DNA from: UBA4416 sp964541155
GTDB lineage: Bacteria; Bacteroidota; Bacteroidia; B-17B0; Aurantibacillaceae
Assembly (NCBI GenBank): GCA_964541155.1
Contig: CAZIPC010000001.1
Location: 310,001 to 374,000, forward strand
Direction: 5' to 3'
Length of the DNA: 64,000 nt
The notes beneath the pieces were generated by a model. The model saw only the letters and a list, made by a program, of their open reading frames with translations, was not told where the DNA came from and ran no database searches. The number at the start of each line of letters is the position of its first letter. Within the stretch, counting starts at the first letter, position 1. The position numbers and the translations under genes were made by a program. Below are positions 52,685-62,851 of this stretch, one piece after another.

Positions 52685-54634
52685 TTACTTTTGAATGATA
52701 AACTTATGAGTAATTGGTTCTCCTTTTTCAAACGTACAAGTCATAAAATACATGCCATTTTGCAAATTTTCAACGTACAATTCGTAATTATCCGTATTAA
52801 TAGAATTTATTTGACCAACTTTTATTTCTTTTCCTGTAATATCCGTAATAACATAAGTTAATTTTTGAGACTCTGAAACATCAAATAAAACATGTAAAAT
52901 GGAAGTTGCTGGATTAGGGAGCAATTGAAAACTAGCTTTTGTCTCATTTTTTTCAATAGCGGTTATTGTATTGCTAGTCATAAATCTTTCTGAAGTTTGA
53001 CATCCAAAATCTCCATTAAAATTTTTAAGTACGGTTGGTACACCTAATTTCACAAATCTAATTGAACCATTTCCTGGATTGGTCGTATAGTACTGATATG
53101 CCCACCAAGATAAACCATCACATCCATCATCATTCATCGTAAATGTGTAACATCCATTGGGTAAATTAAGTGTATCTTTAAATGTTTTACTATTTAAATT
53201 ATTAACCCTGCTAGCTACTATATTTCCATTGATATCTTTTATTGTCCAATTAGCCTCATTATAACCAGGGTTTGATGCACTTGTAGCAGCATTTGTTAAA
53301 AAACTAACAATAAATTGATTAGGATATACTTTTACTGTGTTATAAACTGAAGAATAAATATTATTAAATAAATTTTGATCTCCTGTTACGCCATTTACTT
53401 TATCAATTGAAACATTAAATTTATTAGTTGTATTTGAATTATATAATGATATAGCATTTCCAAATTCAACTATTGTTTCTTCTAAAAAATTTAATGTACC
53501 AGTCCAAGTATATGTTGCTGATGCACCACCTTCAATACCATAATTAAAAACAACTTGTGTAACCGAATTTGTTCCTGTATTTTTTATTTTCACTTTTGGA
53601 TTAATACAAATACTATTTGAACGCATATAGTTTGGATCATTTGTAGGCGCAATAATATCTTCAATAGAAATATCATTAGTATAATTAGGCGCAGAATATG
53701 AAACTAACTGAGAAACAACATTATACCCCCCTGTATTTGTTTGAGTGGGTGAAGTATAAGGTTCCATATCAATATCTACTGAAAACGTTGAAGATGGAGA
53801 TGTTACCGAACTGATATTGTGGTAAATAGGATAAACAATTTGACCAGGACACCAGTTGGCTCTTTCATATAACCATGTTCCTGTTTGAGGTGAAATATCA
53901 TTTAAACCACAATCACTTTTCCATAACTGTTTTTGAGAAATGGTTGTATTATTAACTTTTAAATCATAGTATTTACTACAAAATTCACCACAGCCATTAT
54001 CATCAGAACCATGACCACTAATTGTATTTTTTATAAATGCTTTAGCTACAGGAGCATTATATTGATATGTTTTGGCTTGTAAATGGTTTTCAATAGGATC
54101 TGCTGTTTTTCCATATGAATAATACCCATTATAGATATTTTTTACGTTTAAAGCATTCATTGGCGGTGTTCCTTCTATCATTTCTAATTTTAAAGTCAAC
54201 GTAAAACCCCACGAATAACCATCGTATTTATATCTGAAATCTAAATTACCATTTAGTACAGATGAATAATCTGTAACGTCTACAATAAAATCGTGCGTTC
54301 TATTTGAGGTTAACCAATCAGTTGCATATGGTGTAATTATTCGAGCTATTTCAACAGTATCTGCATTAGACGGCCTCGCAAATACCTGTGTTGTATAATC
54401 CCACGAACCACAATATTGTGTTCCTGATGGACAGGCATATCTCCCTAAAATATAATGTAATTTAATTTTTCTAAATGTTTTTCCAACAGGTAAAACAGCC
54501 GAAGTATCATAATTACCATACTGCGTGATTTTACGAGCATTAAAAAGCGTTACCCATGTTGTATCTCCTGGATTTGAAAAAGCTTCCGTAAAAGAAGATA
54601 TTGATACAAGTAAATATAAAAATATACGTTTCAT
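52685..54634 (-). CDS. Secreted PNGase F-like glycosidase with type A T9SS sorting signal
   Basis: This 649-residue protein has a signal peptide of about 21 residues. The next 300 residues match the two jelly-roll domains of peptide-N-glycosidase F, the enzyme that removes N-glycans from Asn. The first domain has C-G-S-W-D-Y, where the Asp aligns with the catalytic Asp of PNGase F. The second has S-G-H-G and C-G-E-F-C-S-K with the conserved Glu. A further beta-rich region (about 430-560) is followed by the Por secretion tail, Q-L-L-P-N-P-A-T-S to the end. True N-glycanase activity is likely but not proven. It stands alone downstream of rpsO on the same strand. Confidence 0.88.
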   Translation of the reverse strand: MKRIFLYLLVSISSFTEAFSNPGDTTWVTLFNARKITQYGNYDTSAVLPVGKTFRKIKLHYILGRYACPSGTQYCGSWDYTTQVFARPSNADTVEIARIITPYATDWLTSNRTHDFIVDVTDYSSVLNGNLDFRYKYDGYSWGFTLTLKLEMIEGTPPMNALNVKNIYNGYYSYGKTADPIENHLQAKTYQYNAPVAKAFIKNTISGHGSDDNGCGEFCSKYYDLKVNNTTISQKQLWKSDCGLNDISPQTGTWLYERANWCPGQIVYPIYHNISSVTSPSSTFSVDIDMEPYTSPTQTNTGGYNVVSQLVSYSAPNYTNDISIEDIIAPTNDPNYMRSNSICINPKVKIKNTGTNSVTQVVFNYGIEGGASATYTWTGTLNFLEETIVEFGNAISLYNSNTTNKFNVSIDKVNGVTGDQNLFNNIYSSVYNTVKVYPNQFIVSFLTNAATSASNPGYNEANWTIKDINGNIVASRVNNLNSKTFKDTLNLPNGCYTFTMNDDGCDGLSWWAYQYYTTNPGNGSIRFVKLGVPTVLKNFNGDFGCQTSERFMTSNTITAIEKNETKASFQLLPNPATSILHVLFDVSESQKLTYVITDITGKEIKVGQINSINTDNYELYVENLQNGMYFMTCTFEKGEPITHKFIIQK

Positions 54635-54726
54635 AATTAAATTTTAAATAAGTTTAATAAATTCAATAGGCTAAACCTATCATTTAATTTTTATCAAAAC
54701 AAGAAGTATTAATAATTAATTTACAA

Positions 54727-57240
54727 TTAATTAAATACAGTTATATGACCTTTTTTGTTATGCTCAACATTATCTGTTCCAATTGCGTTAATAACATATA
54801 CATAAACACCATTAGAGACCAAATCCCCTCCTACTTTTCCATCCCATCCTCTTGTTATAGAATCGGATGAAAATATTAATGAACCCCATCTATTAAATAT
54901 TTGCAACTTAAAACTGCTAATATTAGTTCCGAGTGTGTAAAAAATATCATTTACTCCATCTCCATTTGGTGTAAACACATTAGGAATATATAAAGTTGAT
55001 TCTTCATTAACCACAATATCCACACAAGCTGTATTTGTACAACCTTGAACTGTAGTTAATGTGGCACAATATGTAGTTGTATTTTGAGGATTAGCAGATA
55101 TCATTTGAGACGTATTACCATTATTCCAAACATAAGAACCTCCTACAACCGATGAAGTTGCAACTATAGTTACACTCTCTAAAGGTAAAATCGGGTTTGC
55201 TGAAGGTAACAATAACAAAGGTGGAACTGGAATAGCTGTAATGGTAGCAGTTGATGTACTTGAACAACCATTTAAAGAATATGTTACATTATATAATGAT
55301 GTATTTGTAGGAGAGTCGGATATGGACGAAGTAGTTTGCCCTAAGGGGGTCCATGAATACAGACCTCCTGATATAGACGGTGTTGCTGTTAACGTTGCCG
55401 ATTGACCAAAACATATAGACTCTGAATTTACAGTAACACTAGGAGTAATATTTACCGATATACTTGATACCGCAGATGTTGTACATCCATTTACAGAGTA
55501 TACAACTGTATAACTGGTATTAGATAAAGGAGATTCTGTAATTGATGGATTGGTTTGATTATTTGGAAACCAAGTATATGTTCCGCCAAATATAGAAGTT
55601 GTAGTTGATAAGCTAGAAGATTGACCCGTACAAATAATTGTAGGCGAAGGTATTATTGTTACAGACGGAATAGGATTAACAATTACTGAAACCATTTGTG
55701 GTATACTGGTACACACACCTGCATTACCAATAACTGTATAAACTGTGCTAGATAATGGCGTTACGGTAGTTGAAGTGCCAGAACCGCTTGGCTGCCATGT
55801 ATAATTTGTTGCTCCACTCACATTTAATTGTACGCTATCCCCAATGCAAATGACAGCATTTGAAGGGGTTAACGTTAAAACTGGAATAGCATCAACATTT
55901 ACGCTTACTGTTTTTGTACTGGAACAACCATTGGAAGTTCCTGATACACTATAAACAGTTGAAATTGTTGGTGATACTGTATTTATAGGATTTGTATTAT
56001 TTGGTAACCAAGTATAAGTAGTGGCTCCACTTACGCCCAACTGAACACTTTGGCCAATACATATCGTTGTATCTGATGGTGTTAAGGTTAAAACGGGTCC
56101 AGGATCAACATTTACACTCAATGTTTTAGTATCCGAACATCCATTTGTAGTACCAACTACAGTATAAATGGTAGTTGAATTTGGAGATACATAAATTGTA
56201 GGTGTAGTAGCTCCTGTATTCCATAAATACGAATTAGCTCCTGTGCTTGCTGTTAATAATGCTGAATCTCCATTGCATATTGTAGCATTAGAAACAGAAA
56301 TTGTAGGAGTATTACCAACAGATAGACTATAAGAAGTAGAAAAAGGACAAGCTCCAGTAGTATAATAAGTTACTGTATAATTATTAACAGCACTTAATCC
56401 TAAATTAATACTTCCAGAAGATGAATTAATTGATAATCCGGATGGAGAAACAGAAAACGTTCCTCCGGAGGTACCAGTAATTGTGGGAGTTACAACAGCT
56501 GATGCTTGACATAACGTGCTAGATACATACGCAACAGTTGGAGTAACAGCTGTAGCACTAGCTCCAGAAACCGCCATGACATAAGGACCTCCCCCAGCAA
56601 CATTACTAGATACGCCAGTAATTTTTATAGATGAAATATATTTTTGTTGATTTGCGCAAGAAAGACTGATGTTTATTGGATAAAATCGAGGATTTGTTGT
56701 TAATCCTGAACTTGTGGTACCAGATGCAACTCTTTTACAACGACCAAAACCTGATAACATTGCACCTGCACCATTAAACCAATCTAAAACCGAAAAATTA
56801 CCAGCATTAGTTGTTGTTAAATCAGTGTAATTTAATGTAACGTTTATTGTACTTGCTCCTTCAGTAGAAAATACTAATAAATTTATATTACTAAACTTAG
56901 CTGGAGTAGTAAGTGTTAATATGCCTACATTACCAGAAGGAGTAAACAAAGTGTTATTACCATTGTATGGCATTAATTGATAGGTTTTAGTACCATTAAC
57001 AATTGTTCCACTATTTGGCAAACCTCCTCCAAAACCTGCAGAAACACCAAATGCTGCTGTATACATTACACTATTACTTGGTGACACTAAATCTAAAGCT
57101 TGAGAAGTACTAGATAATGCATTTGGATAAGTTTCAGCTACTCCATCTACGTTAAAACCAGTAACACTAATTGGTGTATAAGTTTGAGAAAATATATTTG
57201 CAGTAAATATTGTAAATAAACCAATAATAATTTTTTTCAT
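54727..57240 (-). CDS. Secreted Ig-like repeat protein with type B T9SS sorting domain (CHU_C)
   Basis: This 837-residue protein has a signal peptide ending I-F-S-Q. A domain of about 220 residues of unknown type follows. At least five Ig/PKD-like repeats of about 85 residues come next, each with I-C-x-G-x-S, a Y-x-W-x-P core and T-x-Y-x-V strand. The last 85 residues begin IPNVFTPNGDGVNDIF, with I-F-N-R-W-G-S-L-I-F-S, the type B T9SS signal. The repeats are Thr/Ser-rich. It is probably a surface or adhesive protein. It lies 92 bases before the PNGase F-like gene on the same strand. Confidence 0.9.
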   Translation of the reverse strand: MKKIIIGLFTIFTANIFSQTYTPISVTGFNVDGVAETYPNALSSTSQALDLVSPSNSVMYTAAFGVSAGFGGGLPNSGTIVNGTKTYQLMPYNGNNTLFTPSGNVGILTLTTPAKFSNINLLVFSTEGASTINVTLNYTDLTTTNAGNFSVLDWFNGAGAMLSGFGRCKRVASGTTSSGLTTNPRFYPINISLSCANQQKYISSIKITGVSSNVAGGGPYVMAVSGASATAVTPTVAYVSSTLCQASAVVTPTITGTSGGTFSVSPSGLSINSSSGSINLGLSAVNNYTVTYYTTGACPFSTSYSLSVGNTPTISVSNATICNGDSALLTASTGANSYLWNTGATTPTIYVSPNSTTIYTVVGTTNGCSDTKTLSVNVDPGPVLTLTPSDTTICIGQSVQLGVSGATTYTWLPNNTNPINTVSPTISTVYSVSGTSNGCSSTKTVSVNVDAIPVLTLTPSNAVICIGDSVQLNVSGATNYTWQPSGSGTSTTVTPLSSTVYTVIGNAGVCTSIPQMVSVIVNPIPSVTIIPSPTIICTGQSSSLSTTTSIFGGTYTWFPNNQTNPSITESPLSNTSYTVVYSVNGCTTSAVSSISVNITPSVTVNSESICFGQSATLTATPSISGGLYSWTPLGQTTSSISDSPTNTSLYNVTYSLNGCSSTSTATITAIPVPPLLLLPSANPILPLESVTIVATSSVVGGSYVWNNGNTSQMISANPQNTTTYCATLTTVQGCTNTACVDIVVNEESTLYIPNVFTPNGDGVNDIFYTLGTNISSFKLQIFNRWGSLIFSSDSITRGWDGKVGGDLVSNGVYVYVINAIGTDNVEHNKKGHITVFN

Positions 57241-57302
57241 TTTATAAATCTAAAAGGTTTTAATAAATTTAATAAAAAAAACTTACCTACAACATATTTC
57301 AA

Positions 57303-57338
57303 AAAAATAACCTTACTTTTTTTAGTAAGGTTATTTTT
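57303..57338 (-). terminator. Terminator after the aminotransferase
   Basis: AAAAATAACCTTACT (57303-57317) pairs with AGTAAGGTTATTTTT (57324-57338). On the minus strand it follows the stop codon at 57351 by 12 bases and ends in a T-run. Confidence 0.88.
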
Positions 57339-57350
57339 AAAACAATAAAA

Positions 57351-58634
57351 TTAAGAGAGTTTTTTTAACATTATTCTCAAATTAGAAATAATATCATCTA
57401 TATCTGATATTTTACAAGTTCCTACAGACATTCTATACCAAGGCGAATTATCTGATGCTCCAAATGCATAAAAAGGAACGACTGCTAATTTTGCTTCATC
57501 TAAAATAAATTTCGTAATGTCTTTTGTAGTATTTAATATTTTTCCTTCTTGGGTTTTCATGCCATGCAAGTCAAACTTTATAGTTAAATAAATTGCTGCT
57601 TGCGGAGGAATGGCATCAACTTTAAATCCTTCTGATTTTAAATCTTGAAAACCTTTATAAAAGCCATTTAAGCGAGAACTAATTTTATGTTTTTGCTCTT
57701 CAATAAAATTATCATAAATAACTAAATTATTTAAATAATTTGCCGTTGCTAATTGTTCTGCTTTTGGTGCCCATGCTCCAACATGAGTTAAAATAGCTTT
57801 CATTTTATCAATAATATATTTAGGTCCCATACTCCAACCTACTCTAACACCAGTTGCTGATAAAGATTTTGATACACCATCAACAAATACAGTATATGGT
57901 TTCATTTCTGAATTAAGTACTACTGGATTATAATGTTGATTTTCTCCAAAAGTTAATGCCCAGTATATTTGATCGTACATTAAATACACGGGTTTTTGAT
58001 TAGGTCCTCTGCGTTTATTTTCAGTTAAAATCAATTCACATATTTCTTCTAACCCCTCTTTTGTAAAAATAGTGCCTGTTGGATTTTGCGGTGAACATAA
58101 AGCTACTAATGATGCTTGGTGAATATATGGTTTAATATCGGCAGCTGTTGGCATAAAATTTTGTTCAGGTGTTGCTTCTATAACAACTGATTTAGCAAAA
58201 TTTAAATACGAATAATGATTATTGTTCCATGAAGGAACAGCAAATATAACGGTATCATCTGCGTCTACTAGTGCTTTAAAAATACTATAAATAATTGGGC
58301 GAGCTCCTCCTGCAATTAAAATTTCATCACTTTTATACTCTAAATTACCGCGTTCTTTTAATAAATTTGAAACTGCATTTCTTAATTCAAGCATTCCATC
58401 CGCAGGAGGATAATTAGTTTGATCATCAAAATAAGCATCAACAATGTATTGTTTTAATTCGTTTGGTATTGGAAATTCCTTAGGATTAAAATCTCCAATA
58501 GTCATATTATATATTTTTTCTCCTTGTTTTATCTTTTCATTTACTTCTCCAGCTAATTTAATAATTTCTGAACCTATAATGTTTTCAGCTATTTTAGAAA
58601 CCTTAGAATGATTTTGTGTGGTTGTAGAACTCAT
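57351..58634 (-). CDS. PLP-dependent class I/II aminotransferase
   Basis: This 427-residue fold-type I aminotransferase has the PLP lysine at K256 in F-V-D-G-V-S-K-S-L-S-A. Other landmarks are G-G-A-R-P near 109-113, S-P-Q-N-P-T-G (181-187), the Asp/Tyr pair in Y-D-Q-I-Y (220-224) and R-V-G-W. The N-terminal I-G-D-F-N-P segment is typical of aspartate/aromatic-type members, but the substrate is not fixed by sequence. It has its own terminator and is divergent from the inositol monophosphatase gene. Confidence 0.88.
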   Translation of the reverse strand: MSSTTTQNHSKVSKIAENIIGSEIIKLAGEVNEKIKQGEKIYNMTIGDFNPKEFPIPNELKQYIVDAYFDDQTNYPPADGMLELRNAVSNLLKERGNLEYKSDEILIAGGARPIIYSIFKALVDADDTVIFAVPSWNNNHYSYLNFAKSVVIEATPEQNFMPTAADIKPYIHQASLVALCSPQNPTGTIFTKEGLEEICELILTENKRRGPNQKPVYLMYDQIYWALTFGENQHYNPVVLNSEMKPYTVFVDGVSKSLSATGVRVGWSMGPKYIIDKMKAILTHVGAWAPKAEQLATANYLNNLVIYDNFIEEQKHKISSRLNGFYKGFQDLKSEGFKVDAIPPQAAIYLTIKFDLHGMKTQEGKILNTTKDITKFILDEAKLAVVPFYAFGASDNSPWYRMSVGTCKISDIDDIISNLRIMLKKLS

Positions 58635-58724
58635 TGTATTTTTTTTAGAAAATTATGTATAATATGTCTTTATACAAAATATAATATATAGTTTTTTAAA
58701 ACAACTTATTAGTAATTTTACACC

Positions 58725-59513
58725 ATGGAATTGAATAATATAACAACTAAAATTATTAACTCTGCTAAAATTGTTGGTAATTTTATAAGGAAAGAAAGAA
58801 TAAACTTTTCGTATAACGATGTGGAAATAAAAGGATTAAATGATTTAGTTAGTTATGTAGATAAAACTTCAGAAAAGCTATTGGTTGAAAAACTAACTCA
58901 AATTTTACCTGAAGCAGGATTTATAGTAGAAGAAAATACTAAATCAGAAATAAAAGACTATAACTGGATTGTTGATCCTTTAGATGGTACAACAAATTTT
59001 ATTCACGGAATACCTAGTTATGCTATAAGTATAGCACTTGAATATAAATCCGAAATAATTATAGGGGTTGTATACGAAATATCGAGAGATGAATGCTTTT
59101 ATGCATACAAAAACGGAGGAGCTTTTTTAAATGAATCTATAATTAGGGTATCTGAACGAAATAAATTATCAGATAGTTTAATTGCAACTGGATTTCCGAT
59201 TTATAATTTTTCAAAATTAGATAGCTATATAAGCACTTTAACATATTTAATGAAAAATACTCATGGTATAAGAAGAATTGGCGCTGCAGCTGTAGACCTT
59301 TGTTATTTAGCTTGTGGCAGAGTTGATGGTTTTTTTGAATACAATTTAAATGCTTGGGATGTAGCAGCTGGAGCTTTAATTGTAAGAGAGGCTGGTGGCA
59401 CAGTGAGTGATTTTAAGAAAAAAAACAACTGGCTATTTGGAAAAGAAATAGTAGCTACTAATACTAAAATAAAGGAAGAGCTTGAAAATTTAATTCAACT
59501 AAATTTCGAATAA
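58725..59513 (+). CDS. Inositol monophosphatase family protein (SuhB-like)
   Basis: This 262-residue Mg2+/Li+-sensitive sugar phosphatase has metal ligands in E69-E70, D84-P-L-D87-G-T-T-N91 and W-D-V-A-A-G near the C-terminus. The family dephosphorylates myo-inositol 1-phosphate, glycerol phosphates or related compounds; SuhB also affects rRNA synthesis in E. coli. Which role applies here is open. A near-consensus TAATTTTA lies 4 bases before the ATG, similar to the leaderless-type starts elsewhere in the window. Confidence 0.92.
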   Translation: MELNNITTKIINSAKIVGNFIRKERINFSYNDVEIKGLNDLVSYVDKTSEKLLVEKLTQILPEAGFIVEENTKSEIKDYNWIVDPLDGTTNFIHGIPSYAISIALEYKSEIIIGVVYEISRDECFYAYKNGGAFLNESIIRVSERNKLSDSLIATGFPIYNFSKLDSYISTLTYLMKNTHGIRRIGAAAVDLCYLACGRVDGFFEYNLNAWDVAAGALIVREAGGTVSDFKKKNNWLFGKEIVATNTKIKEELENLIQLNFE

Positions 59514-59529
59514 TATATTTTTTGTGCAT

Positions 59530-60588
59530 TTAATTTCCGAAATCTTCATTAGCGTAATATAATTTATAATACTTCAATCCTTTTTCATCATCGTAACCCT
59601 TTTCTACATAATCATGACGACCATGAACGTATATATGAAAATTCTTGTCTAATTTAACAACACTTTTCATAAACTTTTGATTTTTTTTAACCGCTGTTGG
59701 CGAAATTTCAAAATCATCAATAGCTGTTAAATCCATTTTATCATTGTAAGTTTGTCTATACTCTCTAAATGCCTCTTTTAACTCTGGTTGTGGTAAAATC
59801 TCTTTTTCAAATTCTACAATATCAAACCTATCTTTTTCTTTAAAAAAACTTGTACTTTTATTAAGCATCATCATTTGATCTTGCTTAGTAACATTATTAT
59901 TTTCTGTAAGCACTTCTTCACAAAAACCTTTACATGTTTCAATAAAATTAGAAGTATGAAAATAAGCGTTTTCTTTCATTTTGGTATTTAAAAAATCTTC
60001 TACCCAATAAAAAGCACAATCGGCAATTTTATTATTAGTATCAATTACACTTATTTTATATCCTTTTTCTATTTCTGTGTTAAAAATAATACACCCCTTA
60101 TCTAATTTATTTATATTAATTCCATTATCACACTCAATATCAAAATTATCCATATGCTGAAAAACTTTCAAATAAGTATCTTTATTTTCAGTTTTAAATA
60201 ATCCAATAGCGTCACATATTACTCCGTCCACATTACAATTTTTAAAATAACATGTATAAAACTCACCTCCTTTTATTTTAGGGTGCATCGATTGATTGTA
60301 TAAATGTTCTGCAAAATGTTTACTGTTTTCTATAAAATTATTTTGAGTAGTAAATATATCTTGCGCGTAACTTTTAACATCATGATAATGCATCTCGTTT
60401 TTTGATTTAAATTGATAGTATATATCTGTTTTAAATGGCGATGTTAAATAGCGCATAACCGTATCTTTCAAAAAATCATCGCTAATTTCTATTTTTTTAT
60501 CGCTTAATGTTAATTCTTCTCCCAAGCCCTTATTCCCAACGTTGTGTATAATAAAATGTGCTAATTCTGAACGTGTAAAATCTATCAT
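59530..60588 (-). CDS. Nucleoid-associated protein (NdpA/YejK-like)
   Basis: I chose the ATG at 60586-60588 (352 residues, M-I-D-F-T-R-S-E-L-A-H-F) because homologues begin close to a short helix of this type; an upstream frame adds 22 basic, unconserved residues. The sequence fits the 37-kDa nucleoid-associated family: H-N-V-G-N-K near the start, then L-K-x-Y-L-x-S-P-F, an I-F-N-T-E-x-E-K-G-Y-K-I stretch and W-V-E-D-F-L-N at about 200. These proteins bind the nucleoid, with little known function. It is convergent with the inositol monophosphatase gene (16-base gap). Confidence 0.82.
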   Translation of the reverse strand: MIDFTRSELAHFIIHNVGNKGLGEELTLSDKKIEISDDFLKDTVMRYLTSPFKTDIYYQFKSKNEMHYHDVKSYAQDIFTTQNNFIENSKHFAEHLYNQSMHPKIKGGEFYTCYFKNCNVDGVICDAIGLFKTENKDTYLKVFQHMDNFDIECDNGININKLDKGCIIFNTEIEKGYKISVIDTNNKIADCAFYWVEDFLNTKMKENAYFHTSNFIETCKGFCEEVLTENNNVTKQDQMMMLNKSTSFFKEKDRFDIVEFEKEILPQPELKEAFREYRQTYNDKMDLTAIDDFEISPTAVKKNQKFMKSVVKLDKNFHIYVHGRHDYVEKGYDDEKGLKYYKLYYANEDFGN

Positions 60589-60725
60589 TGTAAATAATCT
60601 ATAATTAAGTTTAATACGTAAATGTAATAGTTTATAAATGCGTTGAATTAACAAACTTTAAACAATAATGATAATAATAATATCATAAATCGTTAGTAAT
60701 TTATAATTCAATCAAAATTTACTAT

Positions 60726-60733
60726 TAAATTTG
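60726..60733 (+). promoter_or_regulatory. -7 element 5 bases before the protease ATG
   Basis: TAAATTTG is followed by CTACT and ATG at 60739, a leaderless-type start. Confidence 0.5.
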
Positions 60734-60738
60734 CTACT

Positions 60739-62814
60739 ATGCGATATAAAATAATAAAACCAACACTGATACTTATATCAGTCAGTCTTTGTTCTTTTAC
60801 TTTTTTTCAATTTGAAAAAAATCAAATTTTACAAGACATGCTTATGTCTGTTTTAAATCAGGCGCATTATAGTCCTTTAAAAATTGATGATAGCTTTAGC
60901 GAAAAAGCATTTAACCTTTATTTAAAAAGGCTTGATGGAAATAAAAAATTTTTACTTCAATCTGATATTGAAACATTAAATCAATACAGTAAACATATTG
61001 ACGATGAAATTAATAGCGGGACGTTTGACTTTTACAAACTAGCTTCTAATATTATAACAGATAGAATAAAAGAGAAAGAAAATTGGAGTAAAGAAATTTT
61101 GTCAAAACCTTTTGATTATTCAATTAATGAAGAATATGAAACAGATGGAGAAAAACTTAAATATTCCACAAATGAAACTCAATTAAAAGACGAGTGGAGA
61201 AAAATGTTGAAATACCAAACATTAGCTCGTTTAGATGAAATGCTTACAAATCAAGAAAAAGCAAAAGAAAAAAAAGACAGTGTTTTTATTGAAAAACCTT
61301 TTGATAGCCTAGAAGTTGATGCTCGCCGTAAAACATTAAAAGCAAATATTGATTGGTTTAAACGATTAAATAAAATTACTTCAAAAGATAGATTTTCGGC
61401 CTACATTAACACAATAACAGGATTATACGATCCTCACACTGAATACTTTGCTCCAAAAGAAAAGAAAAAATTTGACCAAAGTATGAGTGGCCAATTTGAA
61501 GGTATAGGAGCCAGATTACAATCAAAAGATGGTATTTTAAAAGTATCAGAAGTAATTGTAGGTTCTCCTTCTTTTAAACAAGGTGAATTAAAAGCAGGTG
61601 ATGAAATTCATAAAGTAGCTCAAGGAGCAAATGAGCCAAAAGATATTACTGATATGGATATGGATGAAGCCATAGATTTAATAAAAGGGAAAAAAGGAAC
61701 AGAAGTTAGATTAACTGTAAAAAAACCAGATGGCTCTTTTAAAGTTATTCCAATTATTAGAGATGTGATAGAAATGGATGAAACCTATGCAAAATCTGCA
61801 ATAATTAATAATAAAAAGAAATTAGGATATATTTATTTACCAATGTTTTATGCCGATTTTACAAGAAATGGCGCTCATAGATGCTCTGCTGACATGAAAA
61901 AAGAAATTGATAAATTAAAAAATCAAGGAGTTGAAGGAATAATAATTGATTTAAGAGATAACGGTGGAGGCTCTTTACAAGAAGTTGTTGAAATGGCAGG
62001 GTTATTTATTACAAGAGGCCCAATTGTACAAGTAAAAGATAAATTAGGGAAGGTATACGTAATGGATGATAAAAATGCAGATGTATCATGGGAGGGTCCT
62101 TTGGCTTTACTAATAAATCATGGAAGTGCGTCCGCATCTGAAATTTTAGCTGCAGCCATACAAGATTATAAACGAGGTGTCATTATTGGAACACAAAGTT
62201 TTGGAAAAGGAACCGTACAGTCATTTTATAATTTAGACCAATATTTAATGCCTCAATTTGATACAATAAAACCTTTAGGTGAAGTTAAAATCACTAATCA
62301 AAAATTTTATAGAATTAACGGTGGAGCCACACAATTAAAAGGAGTTATACCTGATATTGTTTTACCAGACCCATATGCCTTTATTGAAGTTGGCGAAAAA
62401 GAATTAGATTATCCTATGCCTTGGGATGAGATAATGAAAGCAACCTATAACGAACATACAACTATTAATTATTCGAAAATAAAAAAAGCAAGTTCAGAAA
62501 GAATAAAAAACAGTAATGCCTTTAAATTAATAGAAACAGAATCAAAAGAATTAAAAGCAAAAAAAGATGATACAAAATATAATTTACAACTTACTAAATA
62601 CAGAGCTGAACAAAAATTAGTAAGAGAACAATTTAAAAAATATGATGAACTTAAAACAAATATTAAAGGATTTGAAGTTGATTTACCAAACTTCGATAAA
62701 GAAGTATTAAAAAATGATACAACTAAATTAAATAGAGAAATAAAATGGACAAAAAATATCCAAAAAGATAATTATATTTTTGAAGCAAGCAATATTATTA
62801 ATGACCTAAATTAA
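60739..62814 (+). CDS. Tail-specific (carboxy-terminal processing) S41 protease, Prc/Tsp type
   Basis: This 691-residue periplasmic protease has an N-terminal export signal (hydrophobic about 8-24). A helical domain of about 200 residues is followed by a PDZ domain at about 245-335 with F-E-G-I-G-A-R-L. The S41 core has I-I-D-L-R-D-N-G-G-G-S-L and the Ser region H461-G-S-A-S-A-S-E, with the partner Lys in S-F-G-K-G-T-V-Q about 25 residues on. The C-terminal DUF3340-like helical region is Lys-rich. Prc cuts proteins from a non-polar C-terminus and controls cell-wall hydrolases. Its own -7 element is 5 bases before the ATG. Confidence 0.95.
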   Translation: MRYKIIKPTLILISVSLCSFTFFQFEKNQILQDMLMSVLNQAHYSPLKIDDSFSEKAFNLYLKRLDGNKKFLLQSDIETLNQYSKHIDDEINSGTFDFYKLASNIITDRIKEKENWSKEILSKPFDYSINEEYETDGEKLKYSTNETQLKDEWRKMLKYQTLARLDEMLTNQEKAKEKKDSVFIEKPFDSLEVDARRKTLKANIDWFKRLNKITSKDRFSAYINTITGLYDPHTEYFAPKEKKKFDQSMSGQFEGIGARLQSKDGILKVSEVIVGSPSFKQGELKAGDEIHKVAQGANEPKDITDMDMDEAIDLIKGKKGTEVRLTVKKPDGSFKVIPIIRDVIEMDETYAKSAIINNKKKLGYIYLPMFYADFTRNGAHRCSADMKKEIDKLKNQGVEGIIIDLRDNGGGSLQEVVEMAGLFITRGPIVQVKDKLGKVYVMDDKNADVSWEGPLALLINHGSASASEILAAAIQDYKRGVIIGTQSFGKGTVQSFYNLDQYLMPQFDTIKPLGEVKITNQKFYRINGGATQLKGVIPDIVLPDPYAFIEVGEKELDYPMPWDEIMKATYNEHTTINYSKIKKASSERIKNSNAFKLIETESKELKAKKDDTKYNLQLTKYRAEQKLVREQFKKYDELKTNIKGFEVDLPNFDKEVLKNDTTKLNREIKWTKNIQKDNYIFEASNIINDLN

Positions 62815-62851
62815 TCTATCTTTTAAACCAATACTATTAATTATTTATCAC

